In this document: positions 1 through 8,134 of the stretch, in pieces
Position numbering within the stretch: the stretch's first letter is position 1
How the letters are laid out: each line of letters starts with the position of its first letter
Origin: Zhengella sp041738295
Lineage (GTDB): Bacteria > Pseudomonadota > Alphaproteobacteria > Rhizobiales > Rhizobiaceae
Assembly (NCBI GenBank): GCA_041738295.1
Contig: JBGSQC010000026.1
Coordinates: forward strand, 1-27,606
DNA length: 27,606 nt
Reading direction: 5' to 3'
The notes under the pieces: model-generated
Told to the model about the DNA's origin: nothing
Seen by the model: only the letters and a program-made list of their open reading frames with translations
Databases searched by the model: none
Program-made: the position numbers and the translations under genes

Positions 1-119
1 GCCATGTTCACGTCAAGGCAGGCGACCTTGGCGCCCTTGGCGGCCAAAGCGCGGGCGGTCGCCTCGCCGAGGCCCGATCCTCCGCCGGTGACAGCGGCGA
101 CATATCCGTTGATCTGCAT
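1..119 (-). CDS. Short-chain dehydrogenase/reductase, N-terminal fragment
   Basis: The gene runs off the left edge of the window; about 39 N-terminal residues are visible. They start MQINGYVAAVTGGGSGLGEA and show the glycine-rich TGGGSGLG dinucleotide-binding turn of the SDR Rossmann fold, followed by a helix and a second strand ending in LDV, a common NAD-preferring arrangement (Asp after the second strand). The start is supported by GGAGGA six bases before the ATG. It lies downstream of choV in the same direction, but 135 bp away and with its own ribosome site, so it may be separately transcribed. The type resembles the 3-hydroxyacyl-CoA dehydrogenase (HSD17B10-like) SDRs, but the fragment is too short to fix the substrate. 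Confidence 0.8.
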   Translation of the reverse strand, partial: MQINGYVAAVTGGGSGLGEATARALAAKGAKVACLDVNM

Positions 120-144
120 GGTGGTTCCTCCGAAAAACATCAAG

Positions 145-162
145 ATAGTTATGCAAGCTAAC
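145..162. promoter_or_regulatory. Possible regulator-binding inverted repeat upstream of the SDR gene
   Basis: The 18 bases ATAGTTATGCAAGCTAAC contain the imperfect dyad TAGTT...AGCTA around TGCA, in the 135-bp gap between choV and the SDR start. The look is that of MarR-type sites (TTAGTT-GCA-AACTAA), but this is pattern resemblance only and no cognate regulator is visible in the window. Confidence 0.25.
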
Positions 163-254
163 AATCGGGATTGTAGGACGGGCAAACGCGAAATGGCAAC
201 GGCCAAGGCGACACTTGGCGAAAAATGCCCTCGTGCGGACTGCTCGTCAGGAGA

Positions 255-1316
255 TCAGGCTTCGCCGGCGCCGGAATCGGCGCGTTGATAGCGGGCGATG
301 GCCGCGACAATGGCGGTGGCGTCCACTTCGCCGATCACCTTGCCATTGTCGACCACGCCGAAAACGCCGGTCCGCGTGGCGGCAAGTCCGATCAGTTCGC
401 GCAGGCCGGTCTCCGGCGTCACGGTTCCGGCCGCCAGCGCCCCGCCATTGGTCACGCCGTTGCGCATCACGTCACGCGCGGTCAGCACCGAGACCGGGTT
501 CATGTGAGCGACGAAATCCGACACATAGTCATTGGCCGGATTGAGCAGGATGTCCTGCGCCGTGCCGCACTGGATGATGCGCCCGCCTTCCATGATGGCG
601 ATGCGGTTGCCGATCTTCATCGCCTCGTCGAGATCATGGCTGACAAAGACGATGGTCTTCTTCAGCCGCTTCTGGAGGTCGAGCAACTCGTCCTGCAGGC
701 GCGCGCGGATCAGCGGATCGAGTGCGGAAAAAGGCTCGTCCATCAGCAGGATGGGCGCACCGGTGGCAAAGGCGCGGGCAAGGCCGACGCGCTGCTGCAT
801 GCCGCCCGACAATTCCGCCACCTGCCGTCCGGCCCATGCTGAAAGCCCGACCAGTTCCAGCTGGTTTGTCACGGTGGCGGCGCGTTCTGCCATCGGAACA
901 CCGGACAGTTCCAGCCCGAAGCCGACATTGTCGGCCACGGTTCGCCAGGGCAGCAGGGCAAATTGCTGGAACACCATGGAGACCCATTGCGAGCGGATTT
1001 CGCGCAGGGTCTTGTCATCTGCCGCAGCCACCTGCCGGCTTTCGCCATCGCAATGGATGGTGATCTCGCCGCGTGTGATCGGGTTCAGCCGGTTGATGCC
1101 GCGCAGCAGCGTCGACTTGCCGGACCCGGACAGTCCCATCAGTACCAGGATTTCACCCTCGGCGATTTCCAGCGAGCAATCATGGACGCCCAGAACCTGG
1201 CCGGTTTCTTCCTGGATTTCGGCGCGCGACATGCCCTTGTCGGCCAGTTCCATGGCGTGGGCCGGACGGTCGCCGAACATGATGCAGACATGGTCGATGG
1301 TGATCGCCTTGGTCAT
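255..1316 (-). CDS. choV: Choline ABC transporter, ATP-binding subunit ChoV
   Basis: This 353-residue ATPase would energise import of choline (or a related betaine) on the cytoplasmic face of the inner membrane. Walker A GLSGSGKST is at about 61-69, the ABC signature LSGGMQQ at 169-175 and Walker B ILLMDEP at 189-195, followed by the switch histidine in FVSHD. The first 45 residues carry the extension with the EIQEETG segment typical of glycine betaine/choline (ProV/OpuAA-type) ATPases. The C-terminus from about residue 280 is a single CBS-like segment, which in this family senses ionic strength or nucleotides. The start overlaps the choW stop by four bases (ATGA), so the two are translationally coupled. 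The open frame continues far upstream in the choW region, but that part is only a shadow of choW. Confidence 0.93.
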   Translation of the reverse strand: MTKAITIDHVCIMFGDRPAHAMELADKGMSRAEIQEETGQVLGVHDCSLEIAEGEILVLMGLSGSGKSTLLRGINRLNPITRGEITIHCDGESRQVAAADDKTLREIRSQWVSMVFQQFALLPWRTVADNVGFGLELSGVPMAERAATVTNQLELVGLSAWAGRQVAELSGGMQQRVGLARAFATGAPILLMDEPFSALDPLIRARLQDELLDLQKRLKKTIVFVSHDLDEAMKIGNRIAIMEGGRIIQCGTAQDILLNPANDYVSDFVAHMNPVSVLTARDVMRNGVTNGGALAAGTVTPETGLRELIGLAATRTGVFGVVDNGKVIGEVDATAIVAAIARYQRADSGAGEA

Positions 1317-2167
1317 GGACGGCTCCCCATGTTCTCGCGGGCCAGCCGGTCCAGGATGATGGCGAGGATGACAATGGCGATGCCGGCTTCCAGACCGAGC
1401 GGAATGTTGACGGTGTTGAGCGCGCGCACGACGGGTTTGCCGAGGCCATTGGCACCGATCAGCGCAGCGATGACCACCATGGAGAGCGACAGCATGATGC
1501 ACTGGGTGAGGCCGGCCATGATGGTGGGCATGGCGGCGGGCAGTTCGACTTTTCGCAGCAATTGGCGCGGCGTTGCGCCGAAGGCAAGGCCGGCCTCGAT
1601 CATCGGCTGCGGCACCGAGGTGATGCCAAGGTAAGTGAGGCGGATGGGGGCAGGGGCGGCAAAGATGACGGTGACGATCAGGCCGGGTGCCAGGCCCAGG
1701 CCGAACAGGATCAGCACCGGGATCAGGTAGACAAAGGTCGGCATGGTCTGCATCAGGTCCAGCACAGGCTGCACATAGCCGAAGAGGTGGCGTCGGTGGG
1801 CAAGCCAGATGCCGATCGGCACGCCGATGGTCATGGACATGACGGCAGCCGCGACGACGAGCACCAGCGTCTCGACCGTCTCTTTCCAGAGGTTCTGGTT
1901 GATGATGAAGGCAAGCCCGATGATGATACCGAGTGCCAGTTTCCACGAGCGGTGGAGATAGAAGCCGAGACCTGCGATGGCCAGGACAAGCAGGGAAGGG
2001 GGCAGCCAGAGCAAGCCGTCGATCAGTCCGTCGAGCAGGAATTTGAGGCCGTCGGATATGGCGTCAAACAGCCATTCAAAATTGTCGGTCAGGAAGCCGA
2101 AGAGCGCCTTGCCCCATTGCCCGACCGGAATTTTTGCTGACGTCAAGGCTTCCGCTAGCGGATCCAT
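1313..2167 (-). CDS. choW: Choline ABC transporter, permease ChoW
   Basis: This 284-residue inner-membrane protein has several hydrophobic segments and the permease EAA-type loop (EAGLAFGATPRQLLRKVELP), which docks on the ATPase. It matches the ProW/OpuAB family in length and topology. The N-terminus is cytosolic or amphipathic (FGFLTDNFEWLFDAISDGL) before the first strongly hydrophobic segment, as in other glycine betaine/choline permeases. It sits between choX and choV in the normal rhizobial order choX-choW-choV. A GAGGGG ribosome site lies just before the ATG. Substrate assignment to choline rests on the ChoX features rather than on the permease itself. Confidence 0.92.
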   Translation of the reverse strand: MDPLAEALTSAKIPVGQWGKALFGFLTDNFEWLFDAISDGLKFLLDGLIDGLLWLPPSLLVLAIAGLGFYLHRSWKLALGIIIGLAFIINQNLWKETVETLVLVVAAAVMSMTIGVPIGIWLAHRRHLFGYVQPVLDLMQTMPTFVYLIPVLILFGLGLAPGLIVTVIFAAPAPIRLTYLGITSVPQPMIEAGLAFGATPRQLLRKVELPAAMPTIMAGLTQCIMLSLSMVVIAALIGANGLGKPVVRALNTVNIPLGLEAGIAIVILAIILDRLARENMGSRP

Positions 2168-2193
2168 AGGCCTGTCCCCTCAAATGACGTGAG

Positions 2194-2215
2194 GCCCGGC
2201 ATTTCTGCCGGGCCT
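2194..2215 (-). other. Intercistronic hairpin between choX and choW
   Basis: A perfect nine-base-pair stem (GGCCCGGCA / TGCCGGGCC) with a four-base loop fills the 61-bp gap between choX and choW. On the coding strand it is not followed by a T-run, so it is more likely an mRNA-stabilising element behind the binding-protein gene than a full terminator. Such elements commonly raise the amount of binding protein relative to the membrane subunits. The stem is seen; the role is inferred. Confidence 0.6.
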
Positions 2216-2228
2216 GTCAGCAGGCAGA

Positions 2229-3158
2229 TCACATGCCGAGCTTGGCCTTGACGGCGGCAGCAGCATCGCCGCCATCACGGGTGGTCACGCCGGCCAGCCA
2301 CGGGGTGGCAGCATCCGGATTGGCCTTGAGCCAGGTCAGCGCGGCTGCATTGGCGTCGGTGCCCTTGAGGATCGCGTCCATGATCTGGTTTTCCATGGAG
2401 AGCGTGAAGGTCAGGTTCTGGATGAACTTGCCGACGTTGGGGCATTCGGTGGTGTAGCCGGCGCGCACATTGGTGTGGACGGTTGCCGCGCCGAAGCCCG
2501 AATCGCCCATGCCGTCGAGATAGGTAATGGCCATCTCGCCCATGACCGGATGCGGGGTCCAGCCGAGGAAGGCAATCCATTCCTTGTTCTTCAGCGCCTT
2601 TTCGGCCTGCGAAAGCATGCCGGCTTCAGACGATTCCACCAGCTCGAAGCCTTCAAGGCCATTGGCCTTGTTGGAGATCATTTCGAGCACGATGCGGTTG
2701 CCGTCGTTGCCCGGCTCGATGCCGTAGATCTTCTTGTCGAACTTGTCGGCCATCTTGCCGATGTCGGCCAGGCTCTTGACGCCGCCTTCGGCGACATAGG
2801 TCGGAACGACGAGGCCGTAGCCGGCGCCATCCAGGTTCTTGGCGATGGTCTCAACCGACTTGTCGTCGAGGAAGGGCTGCACGTCTCCGGCCATGGAGGG
2901 CATCCAGTTGCCGAGGAAGACGTCGATGTCCTTATTCTTCAGCGACTGGTAGGTGACCGGAACGGAGAGCACCTGAAGTTCGGGCTTGTAGCCGAGTGCC
3001 TCAAGCAGGACGGTGGCGACACCGGTGGTGGCCTGGATGTCGGTCCAGCCCACGTCGGAGAAGCGCACGGCGGTGCAGCTGTCGGGATCGGCAGCCAGGG
3101 CAGGCACGGCGACAAGCGAAGAAGCAGCCAGCAGAGCTGCGGCAAAATGTTTGATCAT
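2229..3158 (-). CDS. choX: Choline-binding periplasmic protein ChoX
   Basis: This 309-residue periplasmic substrate-binding protein has a signal peptide ending near PALAA. Aromatic residues are found in the places expected for the ChoX choline box: Trp in DVGWTD (with a neighbouring Asp), Trp in GNWMPS, Tyr in AGYGLVVP and Trp in LGWTPHP. These stack around the trimethylammonium group in the Sinorhizobium meliloti protein. Two cysteines (DSCTAV and TECPN) could form a disulfide. GGGAG lies about seven bases before the ATG. It is the first gene of the minus-strand operon and is divergent from betI; the shared upstream region holds a strong palindrome. The family (OpuAC/ChoX) is certain and choline is the most likely ligand. 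Confidence 0.93.
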   Translation of the reverse strand: MIKHFAAALLAASSLVAVPALAADPDSCTAVRFSDVGWTDIQATTGVATVLLEALGYKPELQVLSVPVTYQSLKNKDIDVFLGNWMPSMAGDVQPFLDDKSVETIAKNLDGAGYGLVVPTYVAEGGVKSLADIGKMADKFDKKIYGIEPGNDGNRIVLEMISNKANGLEGFELVESSEAGMLSQAEKALKNKEWIAFLGWTPHPVMGEMAITYLDGMGDSGFGAATVHTNVRAGYTTECPNVGKFIQNLTFTLSMENQIMDAILKGTDANAAALTWLKANPDAATPWLAGVTTRDGGDAAAAVKAKLGM

Positions 3159-3261
3159 AAGACCACTCCCATTTGTTGTTCATTGCCGGACCTGACTATT
3201 ACAGAAGCTGGCCGGTTCGGTTAAGTTTTTTCCATCGCGCCACAGATTTTGCGCGAATGCA

Positions 3262-3293
3262 AGCTTTTGTTGAATGGTCGTTCAACAAAAGCT
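3262..3293. promoter_or_regulatory. Probable BetI operator (32-bp palindrome)
   Basis: Two perfect 13-base arms, AGCTTTTGTTGAA and TTCAACAAAAGCT, flank a six-base core TGGTCG in the choX/betI divergent region. The inner part, TGGTCGTTCAA, closely resembles the TGGACGTTCAA core I recall for BetI sites in other proteobacteria. Its placement 20 bases before the betI start fits autorepression, and it could also act on the choXWV promoter. The palindrome is read directly; the identity of the binding protein is inferred from its position beside betI. Confidence 0.75.
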
Positions 3294-3312
3294 GAAGCCG
3301 GAGGAGAGTGCC

Positions 3313-3912
3313 TTGCCGAAAGTGGGAATGGAACCGATCCGCAAGCGCTCGCTGATCGAGGCGGCGTTGGCGGCCATCCATGCCCGTGGATCACTGGACG
3401 TGACGATGAGCGACATTGCGCGGCGTGCTGGGGTGAGCCAGGGGCTGGCGCATCATTATTTCGACAGCAAGGAACATCTCATCGTCTCGGCCATGCGGTA
3501 TCTGCTGTCGCTCTATGCGCAGGCGGTGCGCGAGCAGATGGCGCTTGCCCATACGCCGCGTGAACGGGTCAGCGCGATCATCTCGGCCAGCCTGTCGCGC
3601 GACCAGTTCCAGCCGGAGACCGTTTCGGCCTGGCTGGTTTTTTATGTCCATGCGCAGGGGTCTGTTCCGGCGCGGCGGCTTCACACGGTCTATTCGCGCC
3701 GCCTGATCTCCAACCTGCTGCATGCGCTGCGTCCGATGGCGGGAGACCGGGCCGGCGAGATCGCCGAGGGCGTTGCCTCGCTGATCGACGGATTGTACAT
3801 CCGTGAAGCGCTGTCGCCCGGTGGCCGCCTGCCGGTGGTGCCGGTCGAACTGGTGGAGCGCTATGTCGATGCCATGACCGGGCAGGCAGGAATGACAAGG
3901 CATCGGGACTGA
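3313..3912 (+). CDS. betI: BetI-type TetR-family transcriptional repressor
   Basis: The protein has 199 residues from a TTG start. This start is chosen because GGAGGAG sits seven bases upstream and because the translation then begins LPKVGMEPIRK, matching the start of known BetI proteins (MPKVGMEP). The longer open frame with an upstream ATG would begin inside the operator palindrome. The TetR helix-turn-helix is clear (VTMSDIARRAGVSQGLAHHYF), followed by a ligand-binding domain of normal length. BetI represses glycine betaine synthesis genes and is released by choline. Here it stands opposite choXWV and there is no betA or betB in the window. Control of choline uptake is therefore the natural inference. 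Confidence 0.9.
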   Translation: MPKVGMEPIRKRSLIEAALAAIHARGSLDVTMSDIARRAGVSQGLAHHYFDSKEHLIVSAMRYLLSLYAQAVREQMALAHTPRERVSAIISASLSRDQFQPETVSAWLVFYVHAQGSVPARRLHTVYSRRLISNLLHALRPMAGDRAGEIAEGVASLIDGLYIREALSPGGRLPVVPVELVERYVDAMTGQAGMTRHRD

Positions 3913-3915
3913 ACA

Positions 3916-4533
3916 ATGGCCAAGCTCTATTTTCACTATTCGGCCATGAATGCCGGCAAATCGACGCTGCTGCTGCAGGCAGCGCACAATTACCGCGAGC
4001 GCGGCATGAACGTGATGCTGCTGACGGCAGCGCTCGATGACCGCGCCGGAAACGGGCGCATCGCCTCGCGCATCGGGTTGGCGCAGGAGGCCGAGCCCTT
4101 CAAGGCAGGCGATGACCTGCTGACGCTGATCGTCAGCCATCACAAGGCTTCCGGTCCGCTGCATTGCGTTTTTGTTGATGAGGCGCAATTCCTTGAAAAG
4201 GAACAAGTCTGGCAGCTGGCACGCGTGTCCGACCGGCTGGGTATTCCGGTGATGACCTATGGATTGCGCACCGATTTCCGTGGCAAACTGTTCCCCGGCT
4301 CGCGCGAACTGCTGGCCATTGCCGACGATCTGCGCGAGGTGCGCACGATCTGCCGCTGCGGCCGCAAGGCCTCCATGGTGGTGCGTCTCGGGCCGGACGG
4401 CAAGGTGGCGCGCGACGGGGCCCAAGTCGTCATCGGCGGCGAGGACCGCTATGTCTCGCTATGCCGGCAGCACTGGGAAGAAGAAATGGGCCGCGCGCCG
4501 CCTGAGGACTTGATCGGGTTTGTAAGGAAGTGA
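3916..4533 (+). CDS. tdk: Thymidine kinase
   Basis: This 205-residue cytosolic enzyme phosphorylates thymidine to dTMP in nucleoside salvage and belongs to the bacterial type II family. Visible motifs are the P-loop SAMNAGKST (about 9-17), the Walker B-like VFVDEAQF (catalytic Glu at about 89), the lasso/lid region around GLRTDFRGKLF, and a structural zinc site made from C146, C148, C183 and H186. The start lies three bases after the betI stop, so the two are probably cotranscribed. There is no obvious functional tie to choline, and the pairing may be simple adjacency. Confidence 0.95.
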   Translation: MAKLYFHYSAMNAGKSTLLLQAAHNYRERGMNVMLLTAALDDRAGNGRIASRIGLAQEAEPFKAGDDLLTLIVSHHKASGPLHCVFVDEAQFLEKEQVWQLARVSDRLGIPVMTYGLRTDFRGKLFPGSRELLAIADDLREVRTICRCGRKASMVVRLGPDGKVARDGAQVVIGGEDRYVSLCRQHWEEEMGRAPPEDLIGFVRK

Positions 4534-4554
4534 AGCCTGCTGAGGAAACGCCGG

Positions 4555-5106
4555 TCACCCGTCCACGGGTTCCCCCGCATCCGTACCATTCCTGGCGTCC
4601 AGAATGACGGATATCCGCTCGATCAGTTCTGCGGCACCCCTGGAATAAGGGTCCAGACGGAAAAAGGCACCGTCTGCGAATGTAACGGTCACTCCCCGGA
4701 ACGGTGAATCCTCAAGGGTTGCGACGAGTGAAAGGGCGCGGGTTTCCATTGCCTTGGGGCTAAGAAACGTCACTGTTGTTCCGCGCCAGGAGACGGCGCG
4801 ATGCCTGATTGCCCTGATCGTCCAGGCCGAAAGGACGGCCCCCGAACCGAAGACGACAATCAGCCAGAACAGCACCTGCATCTGGAATTCGGCATCCGGC
4901 CGGCTTGATCCGACAAACAGGTAGATCCAGCCCATGAAGCCGGAAAGGGCGGCGCTCAGCCAGAGCGCGGCCCAGTGCATCGGGCCGGGGGTGACAGATC
5001 GCCAGCCGCGCGGACCGGGCTTCGCGGAGAGTGGCAAGGCGGCAATCAACGCCACGACGATTGCCGCGAGCAGGAAAGCCACCACGCGCTCGGCGGAAAC
5101 AAGCAA
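4555..5106 (-). CDS. Small membrane protein of unknown function
   Basis: This 183-residue protein has three hydrophobic segments (about 8-27, 45-65 and 78-96) and then a soluble, strand-rich C-terminal half (RGTTVTFLSPKA, FRGVTVTFADGAFFRLDPYS). The C-terminal half could be a small PH-like domain on the cytoplasmic side. It is not recognised beyond that. It is convergent with tdk (about 20 bases apart) and divergent from the downstream cytochrome gene. Codon use looks like its neighbours, with no sign of recent transfer. Confidence 0.75.
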   Translation of the reverse strand: MLVSAERVVAFLLAAIVVALIAALPLSAKPGPRGWRSVTPGPMHWAALWLSAALSGFMGWIYLFVGSSRPDAEFQMQVLFWLIVVFGSGAVLSAWTIRAIRHRAVSWRGTTVTFLSPKAMETRALSLVATLEDSPFRGVTVTFADGAFFRLDPYSRGAAELIERISVILDARNGTDAGEPVDG

Positions 5107-5302
5107 GTGACTTCTCCCTGCTGCCTTGACGGCCCATGATCATGCAACAATTCAACCATGTCAGGCGTTAAGGGAATGTGCCTGCGTGATAAGGGGCGTA
5201 TGATCGCCTTCGTCTTGCCAAAATGTCTCATTTATTTCGCAGGCGCGATATGCAAGGAGTGCCGCCCGAAGGTACGTTCCGGTTTCCCCAAGGAGAAAAA
5301 CC

Positions 5303-5686
5303 ATGAATTTCCGCATTGCTCTCGGCCTCGCCGTGTTTGCCGCCCTCGCTGCTCCGGCCCATGCCGAAGGCGACGCCAAGGCAGGCAAGAATGTCTTCAA
5401 GAAGTGCGCCGCCTGCCATGCAGTGGACGGCAAGAACAAGGTCGGCCCGCATCTGGACGGCGTGCTCGGCCGCACCGCCGGCACTGTTGCAGATTTCAAG
5501 TACTCGCCTGCCATGGTCGAGAAGGGTGCTGGCGACCTCGTCTGGAACGAAGAGACGATCACCGCCTACATGAAGGATCCGAAGGACTATGTCCCGAAGA
5601 ACAAGATGGCGTTTGCCGGCCTGAAGAAGGACGAGGACATCGTCAACCTGCTCGCCTTCCTCAAGGATCCGGCTGCTGCTGAATAA
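5303..5686 (+). CDS. Periplasmic class I cytochrome c (c2/c552 type)
   Basis: The precursor has 127 residues with a clean Sec signal peptide cut after AHA (about residue 21). The haem attachment motif CAACH is at 35-39, and the likely axial methionine is M102 in NKMAFAG. Length, the GPHLDGVLGRTAG loop and the FKYSPAM segment are typical of soluble cytochrome c2/c552 that shuttles electrons between the bc1 complex and a terminal oxidase. AAGGAG lies eight bases before the ATG. The gene stands alone between a divergent gene and its own terminator. The electron partner cannot be fixed from sequence. Confidence 0.92.
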   Translation: MNFRIALGLAVFAALAAPAHAEGDAKAGKNVFKKCAACHAVDGKNKVGPHLDGVLGRTAGTVADFKYSPAMVEKGAGDLVWNEETITAYMKDPKDYVPKNKMAFAGLKKDEDIVNLLAFLKDPAAAE

Positions 5687-5717
5687 TTGTCGCCAGCGGC
5701 TATGTGACTTCAATCAC

Positions 5718-5746
5718 GGGCCGGTGCGAAAGCGCCGGCCCTTTTT
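5718..5746 (+). terminator. Intrinsic terminator of the cytochrome c gene
   Basis: The stem GGGCCGGTGC / GCGCCGGCCC (ten pairs, one G-T wobble) is closed by a GAAA tetraloop and followed by TTTTT. It lies 32 bases after the cytochrome stop and is a textbook intrinsic terminator. Confidence 0.92.
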
Positions 5747-5768
5747 GCTGTCGGAACGACGGACGCAC

Positions 5769-5797
5769 TTTTAATCCCCCGTCGCGCTCCCTATAGT
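5769..5797 (+). promoter_or_regulatory. Candidate promoter of the coiled-coil/AAA+ cluster
   Basis: TTTTAA (5769-5774) and TATAGT (5792-5797) are separated by 17 bases, upstream of the 5838 start and after the preceding terminator. The -10 is good and the -35 is weak. The position is what one would expect for the first gene of the cluster. Confidence 0.4.
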
Positions 5798-5837
5798 CTG
5801 GTTCAACACGCAATCGCCAGCTTCGGGGAGCATCCGC

Positions 5838-6929
5838 ATGGCCCAGCTTCAAGACATCGACAAGGAAATCGAGCGCACCCGCAAGGAAGTCCTTGAGATG
5901 CGATCGAAACTCGATCAGTCCGGTGTGATCCTTGAGAAATTTGCCAAGTCGGATGCCAAGATCGGCCAGGCCGATTTCGACATCGAGAATGACCGAATCC
6001 AGGACGTGCTGGTGCAGCAGAAGACCATGGAAGGCAACATTGCCGACCTGATCATCGGTCTTGAGGATGCCACCAATGTTTTCGGCTCCGAATTCGAGAG
6101 CATGAAGAGCTACACCGGCATGGAAAAGTTCATCGGCATCTTTTCCAAGCAGCGCATGCAGCGCATGCGCACCGAGCGTGTGCGCAACATGAGCCTTTCG
6201 GGCAATCTGCAGGAACTGCTGGCGAAATCCGACACGATCGTCGGCATCCTGAAGGACCAGAAGGGCGTTCTCGACAGCCGCTATGAAACCTCGGAAGCGA
6301 GCCTCAAGCAGGTGCTGGAGCGCCGCAAGGACGCCATGAACCGGCTGGAAGCCACGCAGAAGCGCATCGAGGCACTGAACCCGATGCTGATGGACGTGGA
6401 AAACCGCATTGCGGCAGCCACCGACCAGATGGCGCGCACCGACCTGGAGAGCGAGCGCTCGACGCTGGCCACCGAATACAACGAGATGCAGGCGAAAGAG
6501 CAGGAGCTGCTGGCCGAAAGCCAGACGCTGGAGCGCTACACCTCGATGTTCCAGACCTTCGTGGATTCGCTTAACAACCAGAAGGCCGCGCAGCAGACGC
6601 TGATCAACAAGCTGACCATCGACACCGAACAGCGCATCGTCCTCTACAAGGCGCTGGAAGACAGCTTGAAGACGGCGGCGCAGCAGGATGTCGCCCACAA
6701 GATCAACACGCTGGGCAGCGAGGTGGACAACACGGCCGAAGAGACCATGGCCGGCATCGGCGCGGCTGCGCAAAAGCACATTGGCGACCTTCTGGAAATG
6801 CACGAAAAGGGCATGGTCGTCACCGCCGACATCCAGCGGCGCAAGAAGCTGGCCGACGATGCGTTTGCCCGCCGCTTCGACGAGGTGATGCGCAAGCATA
6901 ATGCGGCCGACTATGTGAAGCAGGGGTGA
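5838..6929 (+). CDS. Coiled-coil protein, possibly TelA-like, first gene of an uncharacterised cluster
   Basis: This 363-residue protein is almost entirely charged and helical, with long stretches of heptad-like pattern (from DIDKEIERTRKEVLEMRSKL at the start through QKRIEALNPMLMDVENRIAA). There is no signal peptide or membrane segment, so it should be cytosolic. Its length, helical make-up and the segment NKLTIDTEQRIVLYKALEDSL recall TelA-type toxic-anion resistance proteins, but that link is weak and made by eye. A GGGGAG ribosome site precedes the ATG. The stop is one base from the next GTG start, so it is translationally coupled to that gene. Scaffold or membrane-remodelling partner of the AAA+ ATPase is a reasonable guess only. 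Confidence 0.8.
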   Translation: MAQLQDIDKEIERTRKEVLEMRSKLDQSGVILEKFAKSDAKIGQADFDIENDRIQDVLVQQKTMEGNIADLIIGLEDATNVFGSEFESMKSYTGMEKFIGIFSKQRMQRMRTERVRNMSLSGNLQELLAKSDTIVGILKDQKGVLDSRYETSEASLKQVLERRKDAMNRLEATQKRIEALNPMLMDVENRIAAATDQMARTDLESERSTLATEYNEMQAKEQELLAESQTLERYTSMFQTFVDSLNNQKAAQQTLINKLTIDTEQRIVLYKALEDSLKTAAQQDVAHKINTLGSEVDNTAEETMAGIGAAAQKHIGDLLEMHEKGMVVTADIQRRKKLADDAFARRFDEVMRKHNAADYVKQG

Positions 6930-6930
6930 G

Positions 6931-8121
6931 GTGACGGGAACCGGGACATCACCCGCAATGTCTGAAACCGTTGAAGCAAAGCCGGACAACAAGGCTGCAG
7001 AGCGCTATTTCGCCGCGATCAAGGCCGCGCTTGCCGGGCTGGACACGTTCCTGCGCGATGATTCCTCGCCGCTCTACAAGCACGGAATCGTGGCCGAGGT
7101 TCTGGTCGAGCACATTGCCCGGCTGGAAACCTCGTTTGACTGCTGGCGCAACCGGCTGGGCTTTGCCGAGAAGTTCCGCATCAACCGGGCCGAAAGCGGC
7201 TATCCGCTGTTCCAGAATGTGCTGTAGCTGGAGAACGACAAGGCGAAGGCTGCCGAGCGCTTGTCTGCCATTCCTGCGGCCGATGAGCTGCGCGGCGAGA
7301 TGGCGGATTTCATCCTGCGTCACAAGGCGCTGCCGGTGGCGCTGCAGAAATCCATGGCCGAGCGGCTTTATTTGGAAAGCCTGGAAAAGGGCGAGGTGTT
7401 ATCACCCTTCGTGCTGCCCAAGACCATCCGCGTGTCGGTGAACCCGACAACCATGCGGCCCTATTATTTCGTCCATTGGGCAGCCTTTGACGGCACCGCC
7501 AACCTGCCCATGGTCTACATGGCGGGCATCGAGGATTCGTCGGACGACATGGTGCGCGACCTTGTGGCCAAGGACGGCAAGCTCAACAAGAAGGTTGCCA
7601 TCCCGTTGCCGGTGGACGGGCTGCTGAACCCGGAACTTGCGCTGCGCTTTGACGATTTCTGCTCCAAATCCTCGTCCTATTCGCTGTCACCGGCGACGAT
7701 TGCCACGACGATGGACAAGGATTTCCCCACGCTGCACCCCAAGCAATTACGCCGCATCATCCTCGGTCCCTTCTATTCGGCGGGCATCACGGAAAACAAC
7801 TCGGTCGTCTCCGACGTGCTCTCCAAGGTGTTCAAGCCGGAGAATGCCTGGCTGCTGACCTGGACCATCCAGGAGGTGCAGTCCAAACATGAGCGGCCGG
7901 GCGAGCGCGGCTTCTGGTCCTCCACACCGCCGATGCAGGACTATCTGATCGATACTGACAATCTGGAAGCCGCGCGCATGGGCGTCTCGGCCTTTGAAAA
8001 GCATGCGCTGCTGCCGCACGAGGCCTACCAGGCGCTCTATGCGGCAGGCGATGCCGCCAAGGTGTTCGATGGCTACAAGGTGCACATCATCTCCAACGGG
8101 CAGGTGATTTCGGATGTTTGA
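6931..8121 (+). pseudogene. Unknown protein of the cluster, split by an in-frame TAG
   Basis: One reading frame runs from a GTG at 6931 (or ATG at 6958) to TGA at 8121 and is broken only by a TAG at 7225-7227. The first part codes about 98 residues ending SGYPLFQNVL and the rest continues LENDKAKAAERL for nearly 300 more with no other stop or frame change. A CAG-to-TAG transition (Gln) is the simplest origin. The joined product would be about 396 residues: a helical N-terminal half and a mixed C-terminal half with the segments KTIRVSVNPTTMRPYYFVHW and AWLLTWTIQEVQSKHER. No membrane segment is seen and the family is not recognised. No good ribosome site follows the TAG; the first in-frame ATG after it is near 7300. 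It could be a pseudogene, a readthrough gene or a sequence error. Confidence 0.7.
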
Positions 8122-8134
8122 GGCGGCAGCTTTG

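Noticed and set aside
1317..1946. Upstream extension of the choV frame
   Set aside because: Lies wholly within choW in another frame; the ChoV start at 1316 overlaps the choW stop and fits the family.
5700..6992. 430-codon minus-strand frame over the coiled-coil gene
   Set aside because: Antisense shadow of the plus-strand coding gene; no ribosome site or family motif.
7225..7227. TAG as pyrrolysine or a reassigned codon
   Set aside because: No pyl genes are in view, the lineage does not use pyrrolysine as far as known, and trpL appears to end with TAG. Readthrough stays possible but reassignment is not supported.
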